Notes: generated from the sequence alone by a model not told the origin. A DNA stretch of 30,225 nt from an uncultured Bacilli bacterium (GCA_934177995.1 CAKPPW010000018.1:1-30225), one strand, 5' to 3'. Positions 22,347 through 30,225 are shown, counted from the first letter of the stretch. A program made the numbers and translations.

Positions 22347-24032
22347 ATGAAAGAAAAAAGAAAAGAAAACATCATTATTGTTTCTGTAGTAACTGTTGCT
22401 GTAATAGTATTAGCTATAGTATTACTAAATAATAGTAATGTATTTAAGAAAAACTCAAATACTACTTCGAAAACACAGGATGCAAAACAATATGAGAGTT
22501 TTATCAATGAGTTATCTAATTATGTAGAAAACTCAGATCCTAATAAGGATTATGATACTACTAAATCAGACTTTGTAACAGAGGTTGTTGATTTACAAAA
22601 GAAGTATCAAGATAGTACAGGAGTAAGTTATGCTGCTAATACTTTGATTAATGATACCAATACTACCACTACTAATAATACTGGTGATTTCTTAGGTTCT
22701 ATTGGTACTAAATTATCAGAACTTTTAAAGAAAGTTTTTAAAACTACTGATCCTTCAACAGTTTTAACTTTAAGTTCAGAAACTGTATGTCAAACTAAGT
22801 CAATTGATTCAAAATATTGTATCAATAATTTGAGTGCTAAAGTTTATTTAGCAGATGAAAATTCTGATAAGTGGGTTATCCTTATTCATGGAAATGCAAT
22901 GAATGCAAAACAAATGTTTAATGCAACTGGTAAAATGTATACCGATAATGGTTATAACGTTTTAGCCCCAGATTTAAGAGGAGCAGGAGATAGTGGCGGA
23001 AGTGTTGCCATGGGTTATCTTGAAAGCTTAGATGTTTATGATTGGATAAAAGATTTAAATAATAATTATCAAACAAGATATGGAGTATCAACTGCTCCTA
23101 GCACAATAATAGTACATGGTGTATCACTTGGTGGAGCCACTACTTTACAAGTTGCTACTAATCCTGATATAGCAGCAGCAAATGGTACTAGTCCTTATAC
23201 TAAAAACTTAACAGATTTAAAAGTAAAAGGATTTGTAGATGACTGTGGTTATACTTCAATGACTGGTATAATAACAGGAATGTTATCAAGTGGAAGTAGT
23301 ACTCAAACATCTACTGTTACTAGTTGGCTTGATGTAGATAAGAGTCAATTCTTTAACACTATTCAAAGTGAAGCTAAAGATTTAAATATAGATGCTTTAA
23401 AAGATTATGACTTTAGTAGTATTACCTCAAATGGCAGTATAAAAGATTACTTAGAAAAATTTAGTAATTCCTTTAATCAAGTAGTTGATCAAAATAAACA
23501 AACACTACCTGATGGTTCAACTGAATATACAGTACCAAATATTGATCAAGATACAGTTAGAAACTTTCTTAGTGGTCTAAGAAGAACTGATGCTACTACT
23601 AGCAACTATACAGCTAGTAAAATGGCTAACAATTCATTATTATCATCTAATCTTACTGATACATTAGTTAAAAAAGCCTTAATGAAATTAGTAGGAATTG
23701 GTTTAACTGATGACAATTATGATAAATATTCAAATATCTTTTCAGCAGGTAGAAAATTCCCAGCTGGAAGTAAAGTTGTAATTATTCATGGAACATCAGA
23801 TACAATAGTACCACATAGTAATTCTGACGTAATTGCTAACCATATATTAACAACAAATGATGCAAATTTACTTTATAAGTGGGATGTAGATGGAGCTCCA
23901 CATGCTTTCATCGTAGTAGGATCTCATAAAACAGAGTACACAAACCTAGTTAAGAATTTCTCATCTTGTGTAGCTGATTCTAGTAATTGTAGTAAATTTT
24001 CGTCTTCTGATACTACTGCAGCATTAAAATAA
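22347..24032 (+). CDS. Membrane-anchored alpha/beta hydrolase
   Basis: The 561-residue protein begins with a Lys/Arg-rich stub and one hydrophobic segment (about 7-28), so the enzyme part should face outside. A Thr/Asn-rich linker follows. The hydrolase fold starts at WVILIHGNAMNAKQM (His181 near the oxyanion hole), continues with APDLRGAGDSGG and the nucleophile elbow GVSLGG (Ser260), and ends with HGTSDTIVP (Asp485) and GAPHAF (His519), giving a complete Ser-Asp-His set. Some 200 residues between Ser and Asp exceed the usual cap and contain helical, Thr/Ser-rich sequence, perhaps a lid. Two Cys pairs flank the fold (CQTKSIDSKYC; CVADSSNC). The substrate is unknown; peptidase, esterase or acyltransferase are possible. 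It is the first gene of the operon with the FHA-ABC transporter. Confidence 0.82.
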   Translation: MKEKRKENIIIVSVVTVAVIVLAIVLLNNSNVFKKNSNTTSKTQDAKQYESFINELSNYVENSDPNKDYDTTKSDFVTEVVDLQKKYQDSTGVSYAANTLINDTNTTTTNNTGDFLGSIGTKLSELLKKVFKTTDPSTVLTLSSETVCQTKSIDSKYCINNLSAKVYLADENSDKWVILIHGNAMNAKQMFNATGKMYTDNGYNVLAPDLRGAGDSGGSVAMGYLESLDVYDWIKDLNNNYQTRYGVSTAPSTIIVHGVSLGGATTLQVATNPDIAAANGTSPYTKNLTDLKVKGFVDDCGYTSMTGIITGMLSSGSSTQTSTVTSWLDVDKSQFFNTIQSEAKDLNIDALKDYDFSSITSNGSIKDYLEKFSNSFNQVVDQNKQTLPDGSTEYTVPNIDQDTVRNFLSGLRRTDATTSNYTASKMANNSLLSSNLTDTLVKKALMKLVGIGLTDDNYDKYSNIFSAGRKFPAGSKVVIIHGTSDTIVPHSNSDVIANHILTTNDANLLYKWDVDGAPHAFIVVGSHKTEYTNLVKNFSSCVADSSNCSKFSSSDTTAALK

Positions 24033-24066
24033 AAAAGTAATAATTTAATAAAAAGGTGGTGTCATA

Positions 24067-26481
24067 ATGGACAATAATTTAAACAATCTCTATAATAATA
24101 TTGAAATTAAAAATGATAAGATGAAACTACCTGATATAAAGATAAAACCAGTTATTGAAAAAACTAAAGTTAGTGATAAAGATAAACCCGTTAAGTTTAC
24201 AATAACTATGTTTGAAAATGATGAATTAATTGATATTTGTTTGAATGACTTTAATAAAACAAAAATAACATTTGGAAGAGGAGAAGAAAATGATATTACA
24301 CTTTCTTCTTCCCTTGTTTCTTTAGAACATGGTTATTTTGAACTTGTTGATAGTGAACTTAAAATATATGATAATAACAGTAAGAATGGTTTATTTGTTA
24401 ATAATGTTCAAGTTAGAAATACGCTTTTAAAAGATGGTGATTCGATAAAAATAGATAATGTATTTGAGCCACTATATAATGGTGTAATAATGATTGTCAC
24501 AATAGGAGAAAAAGCGAGTACTTGGTTACAGTATGATTTAAGTAATAAAGATTTAGTTACTATTGGTAGAGGAAATGATTGTGATATAGTACTTGATCGT
24601 GTATCCGTTTATTCTAAACATGCTAAAATTGTTAAACAAAAAGGTAAATATTATCTTAGTGGTTATTCTAATGATGGAGGTATTATCTTAAATGGCTTTA
24701 CTTTAAAAGAAGCAGAAGCTTTAAAAGATAGGGATGTAATTTTAATTAATAATATTAAACTTATCTACAATAGAGAAAAGATAATTTATCAAATGAATGA
24801 TAATGGAGTTACTCTAGAAGCTATAGATATCGTTAAAACAGTTAAAGTTAAAGGTAAAAAAAGAGATATTTCTTATCATGTTAATTTTGAAGCTAGACCA
24901 TCTGAGTTTATTGCTTTTGTTGGTGGTAGTGGAGCAGGAAAATCTACCTTTCTAAAATGCATAAGTGGTGTTAATAGACCAACCAGTGGTAAAGTGCTTT
25001 TAAATGGTGAATCATTGTTTAATAACTATTCTGTTTTAAAAAATCTTATAGGTTATGTACCTCAAGAAGACATTGTTTTTGATGATTTAACCTTAATTGA
25101 TATGTTAAGATATGCTGCTAGTCTTAGAATGCCAGATGATGCTACTTACATTGAAAAGGAAAATAGAATTAATACAGTGTTAGGAATAGTAGAGTTATCT
25201 GATAAAAAAGATGTCATGATTAGAAGTCTTTCTGGAGGACAACGTAAAAGAGCTTCTATAGCCATAGAACTTATTGCTGATCCAAAATTATTTTTTCTTG
25301 ATGAACCAACAAGTGGGCTAGATCCTGGTACAGAAAGAATCGTAATGAAAACTTTAAGAAAAATGGCTGATAGTGGTAAGACTATAATACTAGTTACTCA
25401 TAATACGTTAAATCTACATCTATGTGATAAAGTAGTATTTTTTGGTAAAGGAGGAAAACTTTGCTTTGATGGTCCACCTAAAGATGCTTTAAAGTTTTTT
25501 AGTGTTACAGACTTTGTTGATATTTATAATATACTAAATGATGACACTGATACATGGTATAAGAAATTTAAAGATTATAGTGGAACTAAAGAAATTGTCG
25601 AAGATAATAGTGAAATGCAAACTGATAATAAAACAAAATTTACATTAAGAAAAAACAATAAATCATTCTTAAAACAGTTTATCACCTTATCTAGAAGACA
25701 AATGAAAAAACTATTTAATAATCAGCAACAATTGATACTACTACTTTTCCAGGCACCTTTAATAGCTTATCTTTTATCACTGATAGTAACAAAAAATCTT
25801 TTCTACTCTTATGAAGAAACTAAATCTATACTATTTTCAATTGCTACTTCAGCTGTTTGGTTAGGACTTCTTAATTCTATTCAAGAAATTTGTAAGGAGA
25901 GAGTTATTCTTGAAAAAGAGTATATGGCTGATTTGAAATTATCATCATATCTAGCTTCAAAAATATTTTATTTATGTATTTTAGCTATTGCCCAGTCATT
26001 ATTGTTTGTAGGAGTATTTAATATCTTTGTAGATGTTCCTCAAAATGGTGTTATTTTTTCTTGGCATATTGAGACGATATTAACTGTCTTTATTACTATT
26101 ATTTCAGCTTCAGCTATTGGTCTTGTTGTCTCAACTATTTCTAAAAACTCCTCAGTTGCTCTTACTTATGCACCGATTCTTTTAGTACCACAGCTATTAT
26201 TTTCAGGAATGCTTTTTCCACTAGAAGGAGCAGTAGATGTGATATCTAATTTTATTTTGTGTAGATGGTCAGTTGAAGCTTTAGGAACTACTAATGATTT
26301 AAATAGTTTAGTATCTGCTATTCAAGAGATTATTCCCGGTTATGTAAGAGATGCTGAAAGTTATTATACTTTTACAGCAGCTCATCTTAGAATGGATTTG
26401 TTAATTATGATATTGATGATGATAATATTAATGGGAACTGGTTATATTATTCTTAGAAAGCAATTAGGAAGTGGTAAATAA
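24067..26481 (+). CDS. ABC exporter with two N-terminal FHA domains
   Basis: The 804-residue protein joins three modules. Two forkhead-associated domains come first: one near residues 55-135 (TFGRGEENDITL, SLEHGYFEL, NNSKNGLFVNN) and one near 155-225 (TIGRGNDCDIVL, SVYSKHAKI, SNDGGIILNG). They are phosphothreonine-binding folds. The ATPase follows: Walker A GGSGAGKST at 286-294, LSGGQ at 388-392, Walker B LFFLDEP with Asp412 and Glu413, and the H-loop VTHNT. The C-terminal half is an ABC2-type membrane domain with about six hydrophobic helices. This is the half-transporter layout of ABCG proteins and of Mycobacterium tuberculosis Rv1747, which also carries two FHA domains and is phosphorylated by the kinase PknF. 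The kinase gene starts two bases later. GGTGGT precedes the ATG. The substrate is unknown. Confidence 0.93.
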   Translation: MDNNLNNLYNNIEIKNDKMKLPDIKIKPVIEKTKVSDKDKPVKFTITMFENDELIDICLNDFNKTKITFGRGEENDITLSSSLVSLEHGYFELVDSELKIYDNNSKNGLFVNNVQVRNTLLKDGDSIKIDNVFEPLYNGVIMIVTIGEKASTWLQYDLSNKDLVTIGRGNDCDIVLDRVSVYSKHAKIVKQKGKYYLSGYSNDGGIILNGFTLKEAEALKDRDVILINNIKLIYNREKIIYQMNDNGVTLEAIDIVKTVKVKGKKRDISYHVNFEARPSEFIAFVGGSGAGKSTFLKCISGVNRPTSGKVLLNGESLFNNYSVLKNLIGYVPQEDIVFDDLTLIDMLRYAASLRMPDDATYIEKENRINTVLGIVELSDKKDVMIRSLSGGQRKRASIAIELIADPKLFFLDEPTSGLDPGTERIVMKTLRKMADSGKTIILVTHNTLNLHLCDKVVFFGKGGKLCFDGPPKDALKFFSVTDFVDIYNILNDDTDTWYKKFKDYSGTKEIVEDNSEMQTDNKTKFTLRKNNKSFLKQFITLSRRQMKKLFNNQQQLILLLFQAPLIAYLLSLIVTKNLFYSYEETKSILFSIATSAVWLGLLNSIQEICKERVILEKEYMADLKLSSYLASKIFYLCILAIAQSLLFVGVFNIFVDVPQNGVIFSWHIETILTVFITIISASAIGLVVSTISKNSSVALTYAPILLVPQLLFSGMLFPLEGAVDVISNFILCRWSVEALGTTNDLNSLVSAIQEIIPGYVRDAESYYTFTAAHLRMDLLIMILMMIILMGTGYIILRKQLGSGK

Positions 26482-26482
26482 T

Positions 26483-28576
26483 ATGATAAAAGTATATAAA
26501 GATGAATGGACTATCCTTGAAAAAATTGGAACTGGATCTACTGGAGATGTTTATAAAGCAGTAAATAAAAACGGTGAGTATTCAGCAATCAAACATATAA
26601 GTTTACCAAAAGATAATAAAGAAATAGATGAATTAATTAAAAATAAAATAATAAAATCATATAATGAAGTAAATGATTACTATGCTAAAGTAGTTTCTAA
26701 TATTGAAAAAGAAATAGAAACTATGAAAAAACTAAATGATACTGGCTTAACTATAAAATATTACGATTCGTATTTTTTGAATAAACAAGGAAAAACAGGA
26801 ATAGATATTTATATTAGATATGAATATGCTACTGATATTTTAATGAGTTTTAAAGATAAAGTAGTTGATATAAACGAGATAGTTAATCTTGGAAAAGAAG
26901 TTTGTAAGATTCTAGATAAGTGTTTAACTTTAAATATAGTTCATAATGATATAAAACCTTCTAATATTTTTATAACTAGTGATGGTAAGTATAAACTAGG
27001 GGATTTTGGGGTAGCGGCTAGTTTAGATACTAATAAACTTGATGTTATTGGAACCGTTAGTTATATGGCACCTGAAGTTTATAAAGATAAAACGATTAGT
27101 AAATCTAGTGATTGTTATTCCCTTGGACTGGTTATGTATCAGTTAATATCAGGAAAATTACCTTTTCCAGATATTGAGACAAGAATGAATTCAAAAACAG
27201 TACCAGATATAGATAAACTTGATAAACGCTTAATGGCTGTTATAAAGAAAGCTACCGCTTTTGATGAAAAGGAAAGATATCAATCTCCCAAAGAAATGTT
27301 AAGTGCCCTTGAAAGTATTCCAAAACTTACTTATACGGCTGGAAAAAAATATGCTCCTAGTAATGCTAAAGAAAAAACAGTAGGTATCTATGAAGCCTTA
27401 GAATCACAAAAAGGTTTAAAAGGAGCTATTAAGAACAGTAAATCATTAGAAAAATTTAAAAATACGGCTTTATTTTATAATCTTAAGCAATTTTTCTCAA
27501 AACATACAATGATTAAATTAGGAATACTTATCTTTATTTTACTTCTTTTACTTTTCTTTACTATTAGAGGTTTTATGCTTAATAGAAAGTGTAAAACAGG
27601 TTATGTAAATGATAAAGGAATGTGTGTAAAAGGGTATTATTACTGTAGAGAAGGGTATAAATTAAATAGTAATAATAAATGTCAGAAAACAGTTAAATCG
27701 ACTGATGCCAAAGTTAGTTATAATTGTAAAAAAGGTTATAGTTTGAATGGAGAAATGTGTGTTAGTGATGATGTAAGAGATCCAAAATATGTATATAAAT
27801 GTGCTGATGGGTTTACTCTTAATGGAACTAAATGTTCGAAAGAGGAATCTGCTGATGCTGCTTTAACTTATACTTGTCCTTCTAAGTATGTCTTAGTAGA
27901 TGATCAATGCTTAACAGTTACTAATGTTACTCCTAGTGAAAGTTACAGTTGCCCTAATAGTTCTTATACGTTAAATGGTACTACTTGTACTAGTTCAAGT
28001 TCTAACAAAATAGCAGCATCTGTTAGATATAGTTGTGATGGTAATGGAACACTTAGTGGAAGTACTTGTAATTATACGACTTCTCCAAGTTACAGTTTCG
28101 GTTATTATTATCCTCGTTGTTCAACTGGTACCTATAGTTATATGGATAGACAGTGTCATTATTCAAGACCTGCTAATACTAGTTACTATTGTACTAATGG
28201 AACTTTAGAAGGAAGTAGTTGTTTAGTTGGTTCTAATAGTGTTATTCAAGCTACTAAAAAATATACTTGTCCTAGTGGCTATACTTTAGCAGGTACTCAG
28301 TGTGCTAAAACAAGTGGTGTTAAAGCAACACCTAAATATATTTGTACTGACGATACAGAATTAAGAGGAAGTAAATGTTATGCAACCATTACTACGGACG
28401 CTGTTGGTATGTATAGTTGTGATGATGGATTCATTATTAGTGGTACTAAATGCTTGAAAAATGATTTTCCAAAAGCTGTTAAGAAGTATACTTGTTCTAA
28501 AGCTTATACCTTAAACGGTGGTAAATGTGAGAAATATGAAATTATAAATGCTAAGGTTCATTATGATGAAAAATAG
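26483..28576 (+). CDS. Transmembrane Ser/Thr protein kinase with 13 Cys-pair repeats outside
   Basis: From ATG 26483 (after TAGGAAGTGG; the GTG at 26471 lacks support) the protein has 697 residues. The kinase domain (about 8-285) has the Gly loop IGTGSTGDVYKA, Lys37 in SAIKH, HND at 154-156 in VHNDIKPSNI (the usual Arg is Asn), DFG at 174-176 and APE at 196-198. A basic linker leads to one membrane helix (about 346-366). The outer part (370-697) consists of 13 units of 23-28 residues, each with two Cys about 8-12 apart, often CxxGYxLNGxxC, giving 26 Cys. It can be expected to phosphorylate the neighbouring FHA-ABC protein and respond to an outside signal (inference). It is the last gene of the operon; a terminator follows. 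Confidence 0.92.
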   Translation: MIKVYKDEWTILEKIGTGSTGDVYKAVNKNGEYSAIKHISLPKDNKEIDELIKNKIIKSYNEVNDYYAKVVSNIEKEIETMKKLNDTGLTIKYYDSYFLNKQGKTGIDIYIRYEYATDILMSFKDKVVDINEIVNLGKEVCKILDKCLTLNIVHNDIKPSNIFITSDGKYKLGDFGVAASLDTNKLDVIGTVSYMAPEVYKDKTISKSSDCYSLGLVMYQLISGKLPFPDIETRMNSKTVPDIDKLDKRLMAVIKKATAFDEKERYQSPKEMLSALESIPKLTYTAGKKYAPSNAKEKTVGIYEALESQKGLKGAIKNSKSLEKFKNTALFYNLKQFFSKHTMIKLGILIFILLLLLFFTIRGFMLNRKCKTGYVNDKGMCVKGYYYCREGYKLNSNNKCQKTVKSTDAKVSYNCKKGYSLNGEMCVSDDVRDPKYVYKCADGFTLNGTKCSKEESADAALTYTCPSKYVLVDDQCLTVTNVTPSESYSCPNSSYTLNGTTCTSSSSNKIAASVRYSCDGNGTLSGSTCNYTTSPSYSFGYYYPRCSTGTYSYMDRQCHYSRPANTSYYCTNGTLEGSSCLVGSNSVIQATKKYTCPSGYTLAGTQCAKTSGVKATPKYICTDDTELRGSKCYATITTDAVGMYSCDDGFIISGTKCLKNDFPKAVKKYTCSKAYTLNGGKCEKYEIINAKVHYDEK
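27590..28576 (+). repeat. Tandem Cys-pair repeats within the kinase gene
   Basis: Thirteen protein repeats start with Cys at residue 370: CKTGYVNDKGMC, CREGYKLNSNNKC, CKKGYSLNGEMC, CADGFTLNGTKC, CPSKYVLVDDQC, CPNSSYTLNGTTC, CDGNGTLSGSTC, CSTGTYSYMDRQC, CTNGTLEGSSC, CPSGYTLAGTQC, CTDDTELRGSKC, CDDGFIISGTKC and CSKAYTLNGGKC. The spacers of about 9-16 residues usually end in an aromatic residue before the next Cys. The DNA copies have diverged, so expansion is not recent. Confidence 0.92.
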
Positions 28577-28591
28577 GCTAGAAAATTATGC

Positions 28592-28632
28592 AAGGATGTC
28601 ATGAATTATTTCGTGAGTCCTTTTTATTTTTC
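28592..28632 (+). terminator. Terminator after the kinase gene
   Basis: AAGGA (28592-28596) pairs with TCCTT (28618-28622), with inner TCA/TGA and GAA/TTC pairs and small bulges, followed by a T-rich run to 28632. Confidence 0.7.
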
Positions 28633-28683
28633 CACGGAAGATAAGAGTTTACTATATTTATGATTTTATCCTATAAAATTTCA

Positions 28684-28691
28684 AAATTTAT
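28684..28691 (+). repeat. Target-site duplication, left copy
   Basis: AAATTTAT directly precedes the left terminal repeat and is repeated at 29946-29953 after the right one. Eight bases is the duplication size of the IS1595 family. Confidence 0.85.
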
Positions 28692-28832
28692 CGCTGTGTC
28701 CTAGTTTGTTAGGGGTGAAAAATTATACTCAGAATAAACTTTATAGAAATCAATACCAGAAGTGTTATCATAAACATTACTAGAATTAACTGTGCAACTA
28801 TTTATAGTTACTTTTTTCATCATAGTCAGAGG

Positions 28833-29768
28833 TTACTTTAATATTTCGGTTGTATAATTAATTAATTTTTGAAAACAAAACCAATCTAAATAATGTTGTA
28901 AATGTTTTGTAGAAACTCCTTTAAAACGAGATAAAAAAGTTGCTAATTCAGAATGTAATGAATTTATATTTCCTAGGCTATATCCGTTATCATTAACATA
29001 AGTACCTGATTTTATTTGTTCTGAATTTATATTATTTTCTTTGGCAAATTTTTCGTATGATGACTTACAATCTGTAATAAGACAATCTATCTTTTCTATT
29101 TTATCCTTAAAAACATCAATTACTTGTTCTGAAGTTATTTGACCTGTACCAACAGTTTCTAGAAAACAATTATCATATTCATCTATTGCTGAAGCAATAC
29201 ATACCTAATGATTGCTTATGCCTCTTTTTGAGCCACCTTTAGAAGAACGGGGGTTTGAAACTCGTGGCATATTTTTAGGCTTTGCGCCTTTTAGATTAAT
29301 AGATTCGTAAGTTTCATCAGCTTCCACTTTTTCTTTTAATTTAGTTGCTTTTCTAATTTCTGAAATGCTGTCTAAAATCTTGTGTCGTAATAGAAAAACG
29401 GTATTCTTATTACATCCCATTTTTGCTGCTGTTTTTTTTGATAGATAACTTATCAGTCATACATTCAAAGAAAATCACTAGTTGCTCATATGTTAATTTT
29501 ATACGTGCAAGTGGTGTGTTAGTACAAGGACTAAATTTCTTAGAACAATCCTTGCAACAATAGGTTTGAATCTTATTTTTATCATGTCCATTTTTAATAA
29601 TTCTTTTTGACTGACAGTGAGGACAGATAATTTTTCCTTTTCTTTATTAACAAATTTAGAATTAGTGTTTTTTCTACATTTAACAATTTCTAATGCATTG
29701 GTTAATTTTCTTATAGCTTCATTGATTTCCTCCGGTAACAAACTATATATATCAACAGTATTTTCCAT
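28833..29768 (-). pseudogene. ISXO2/IS1595-type transposase, two frameshifts and one stop
   Basis: The gene starts at ATG 29768 and ends at TAA 28835-28833, about 310 codons. Reading across frames gives an N-terminal helix, a zinc ribbon (CPHCQSKRIIKNGHD ... YCCKDCSKKF), the KKTAAKMGCNKNTVFLLRHK helix-turn-helix, VEADETY (first catalytic Asp), KGGSKRGISNH, LITDCKSSY (second Asp) and HSELATFLSRFKGVSTKHL with the closing YLDWF. Three lesions inactivate it: a one-base shift in an A-rich run near 29632-29646, an extra base in a run of eight A/T at 29432-29439, and a TAG at 29207-29205 where Gln is expected. Both shifts lie in homopolymers, so sequencing error is possible for them but not for the TAG. 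Confidence 0.9.
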
Positions 29769-29777
29769 TTTTTTCTC

Positions 29778-29857
29778 AAAAAAATGTCTCTAATTAGCCA
29801 GTCACTCTATGTTTATCTTCAACAAATAAATATTTGGCTGGCTAATTAGAGACATTT
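29778..29857 (-). terminator. Long hairpin and T run ahead of the transposase start
   Basis: Perfect 20-base arms lie at 29782-29801 and 29838-29857 (AATGTCTCTAATTAGCCAG on the left arm), with a 36-base interval. On the minus strand the stem is followed by seven T, then ATG 29768 after ten bases. It resembles a terminator placed to stop outside transcription entering the transposase gene. A 12-base direct repeat TTTATCTTCAAC (29812-29823 and 29868-29879) spans one arm. Confidence 0.75.
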
Positions 29858-29945
29858 ACTTTTTATATTTATCTTCAACGATTACATTGTACATCATTTT
29901 TCTGAATTTGTGAATACTTTACCCCTAACAAACTAGGACACAGTG

Positions 29946-29953
29946 AAATTTAT
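29946..29953 (+). repeat. Target-site duplication, right copy
   Basis: AAATTTAT follows the right terminal repeat of the IS1595-family element and matches the left copy exactly. Confidence 0.85.
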
Positions 29954-29980
29954 TGAAAAAATACAATTATATGTTAAAAT
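29953..29980 (+). promoter_or_regulatory. Promoter of the gene at the right edge
   Basis: TTGAAA (29953-29958) and TAAAAT (29975-29980) are 16 bases apart. The first T of the -35 box is the last base of the IS target duplication, so the insertion lies immediately upstream of the promoter. Confidence 0.55.
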
Positions 29981-30003
29981 ATATAACCGTGGAGATGATT
30001 TAA

Positions 30004-30225
30004 GTGAATAATCAAGAATTAACTTTATTGTCTGAAGGACAAATTTGGGGAAAAAGAATTTGGAGCAATAGTAACGAATCTCAATTAAAAGTAATAAAAA
30101 AATATGGAACAAAAGCTGCAATTACAGATTTATGTATCTTAACAGGTGGTTATTTATGTGAAGATAATATAGATGAAGATAGCTCTTTAACTGGTAGAAC
30201 TGGTTATTTTTGGACTAGATCTGAT
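30004..30225 (+). CDS. Start of an unknown protein (partial)
   Basis: The frame opens at GTG 30004, seven to thirteen bases after GGAGATG, and runs off the right edge after 74 codons. The visible part is soluble and reads MNNQELTLLSEGQIWGKRIW, later AAITDLCILTGGYLCED, and SLTGRTGYFWTRSD. The last motif resembles the T-G-x-Y/W-W-T/L-R-S segment of DUF6273-like and related beta-rich domains that occur in surface or phage-associated proteins, but I cannot confirm the family from a fragment. Confidence 0.6.
   Translation, partial: MNNQELTLLSEGQIWGKRIWSNSNESQLKVIKKYGTKAAITDLCILTGGYLCEDNIDEDSSLTGRTGYFWTRSD

Larger units (their letters stand above)
28692..29945 (-). mobile_element. IS1595-family insertion sequence, decayed
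   Basis: The 1254-bp element has 25-bp terminal inverted repeats (28692-28716 and 29921-29945) with one mismatch, sharing CTGTGTCCTAGTTTGTTAGG, and is flanked by an 8-bp duplication. It carries one broken ISXO2-like transposase gene on the minus strand and a strong hairpin ahead of it. The intact ends mean that it could still be mobilised by a related transposase in trans. Confidence 0.92.

Noticed and set aside
27590..28576. Possible CRISPR-like or DNA-level tandem repeats
   Set aside because: The periodicity is at protein level only; the DNA units have diverged and vary in length.
29933..30121. Minus-strand open frame across the IS right end
   Set aside because: It is antisense to the better supported right-edge gene, which has promoter and ribosome site, and it crosses the IS junction.

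Overview
The window is AT-rich DNA from a low-GC Firmicutes/Bacilli-type bacterium. The features pointing there are a hrcA-grpE-dnaK-dnaJ heat-shock locus with a CIRCE operator, a T-box-controlled gatCAB-aspS transamidation operon, Bacillus-like promoters and Shine-Dalgarno sites, and heavy use of AT-rich codons. Several details (GatA with GDS instead of GGS, a tiny pilin-like protein, many small anchored proteins) suggest an uncultured gut lineage close to the Mollicutes, such as RF39-like Bacilli. That placement is inference. UGA behaves as a stop: hrcA and the anchored protein at 9105 end in TGA, and TGG is common in intact genes.

Layout. Positions 1-2530 hold the tail of an unknown gene, a YbaK/ProX-type prolyl-tRNA editing protein, and a convergent minus-strand pair (unknown protein with nucleotidyltransferase-like motifs, then a PHP phosphoesterase). 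Positions 2531-9000 are accessory. A MerR-type regulator gene is split by an IS200/IS605 element (about 2945-4695) whose tnpA is dead and whose tnpB is intact, and rejoining the flanks restores the MerR reading frame. Next come two overlapping unknown minus-strand ORFs, the 3' end of a second tnpB with its omega-RNA-like tail, a PcfJ-like protein and a PD-(D/E)XK nuclease-like protein. Positions 9053-9835 encode a small membrane-anchored protein and a pilin-like peptide.

Positions 9865-16417 are the protein-folding locus: promoter, CIRCE plus an extra half-site, hrcA, grpE (with an unusual His/Cys-rich N-terminus), dnaK, an oligoendopeptidase F gene inserted before dnaJ, and dnaJ. A small anchored protein follows. 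Positions 16990-22227 form the transamidation operon: T-box leader, gatC, gatA, gatB and aspS in overlapping order. Its products would make Asp-tRNA and amidate misacylated Asp-tRNA(Asn) and/or Glu-tRNA(Gln).

Positions 22288-28632 hold the most interesting unit. It is a three-gene operon for a membrane-anchored alpha/beta hydrolase, an ABC exporter with two N-terminal FHA domains, and a transmembrane Ser/Thr kinase whose outer part is 13 tandem two-cysteine repeats. FHA domains bind phosphothreonine, so the kinase probably controls the transporter, as described for mycobacterial PknF/Rv1747, while the Cys-rich repeats may sense or anchor something outside the cell. The window ends with a decayed IS1595-type insertion (28692-29945, 25-bp terminal repeats, 8-bp target duplication) and the start of a further gene.
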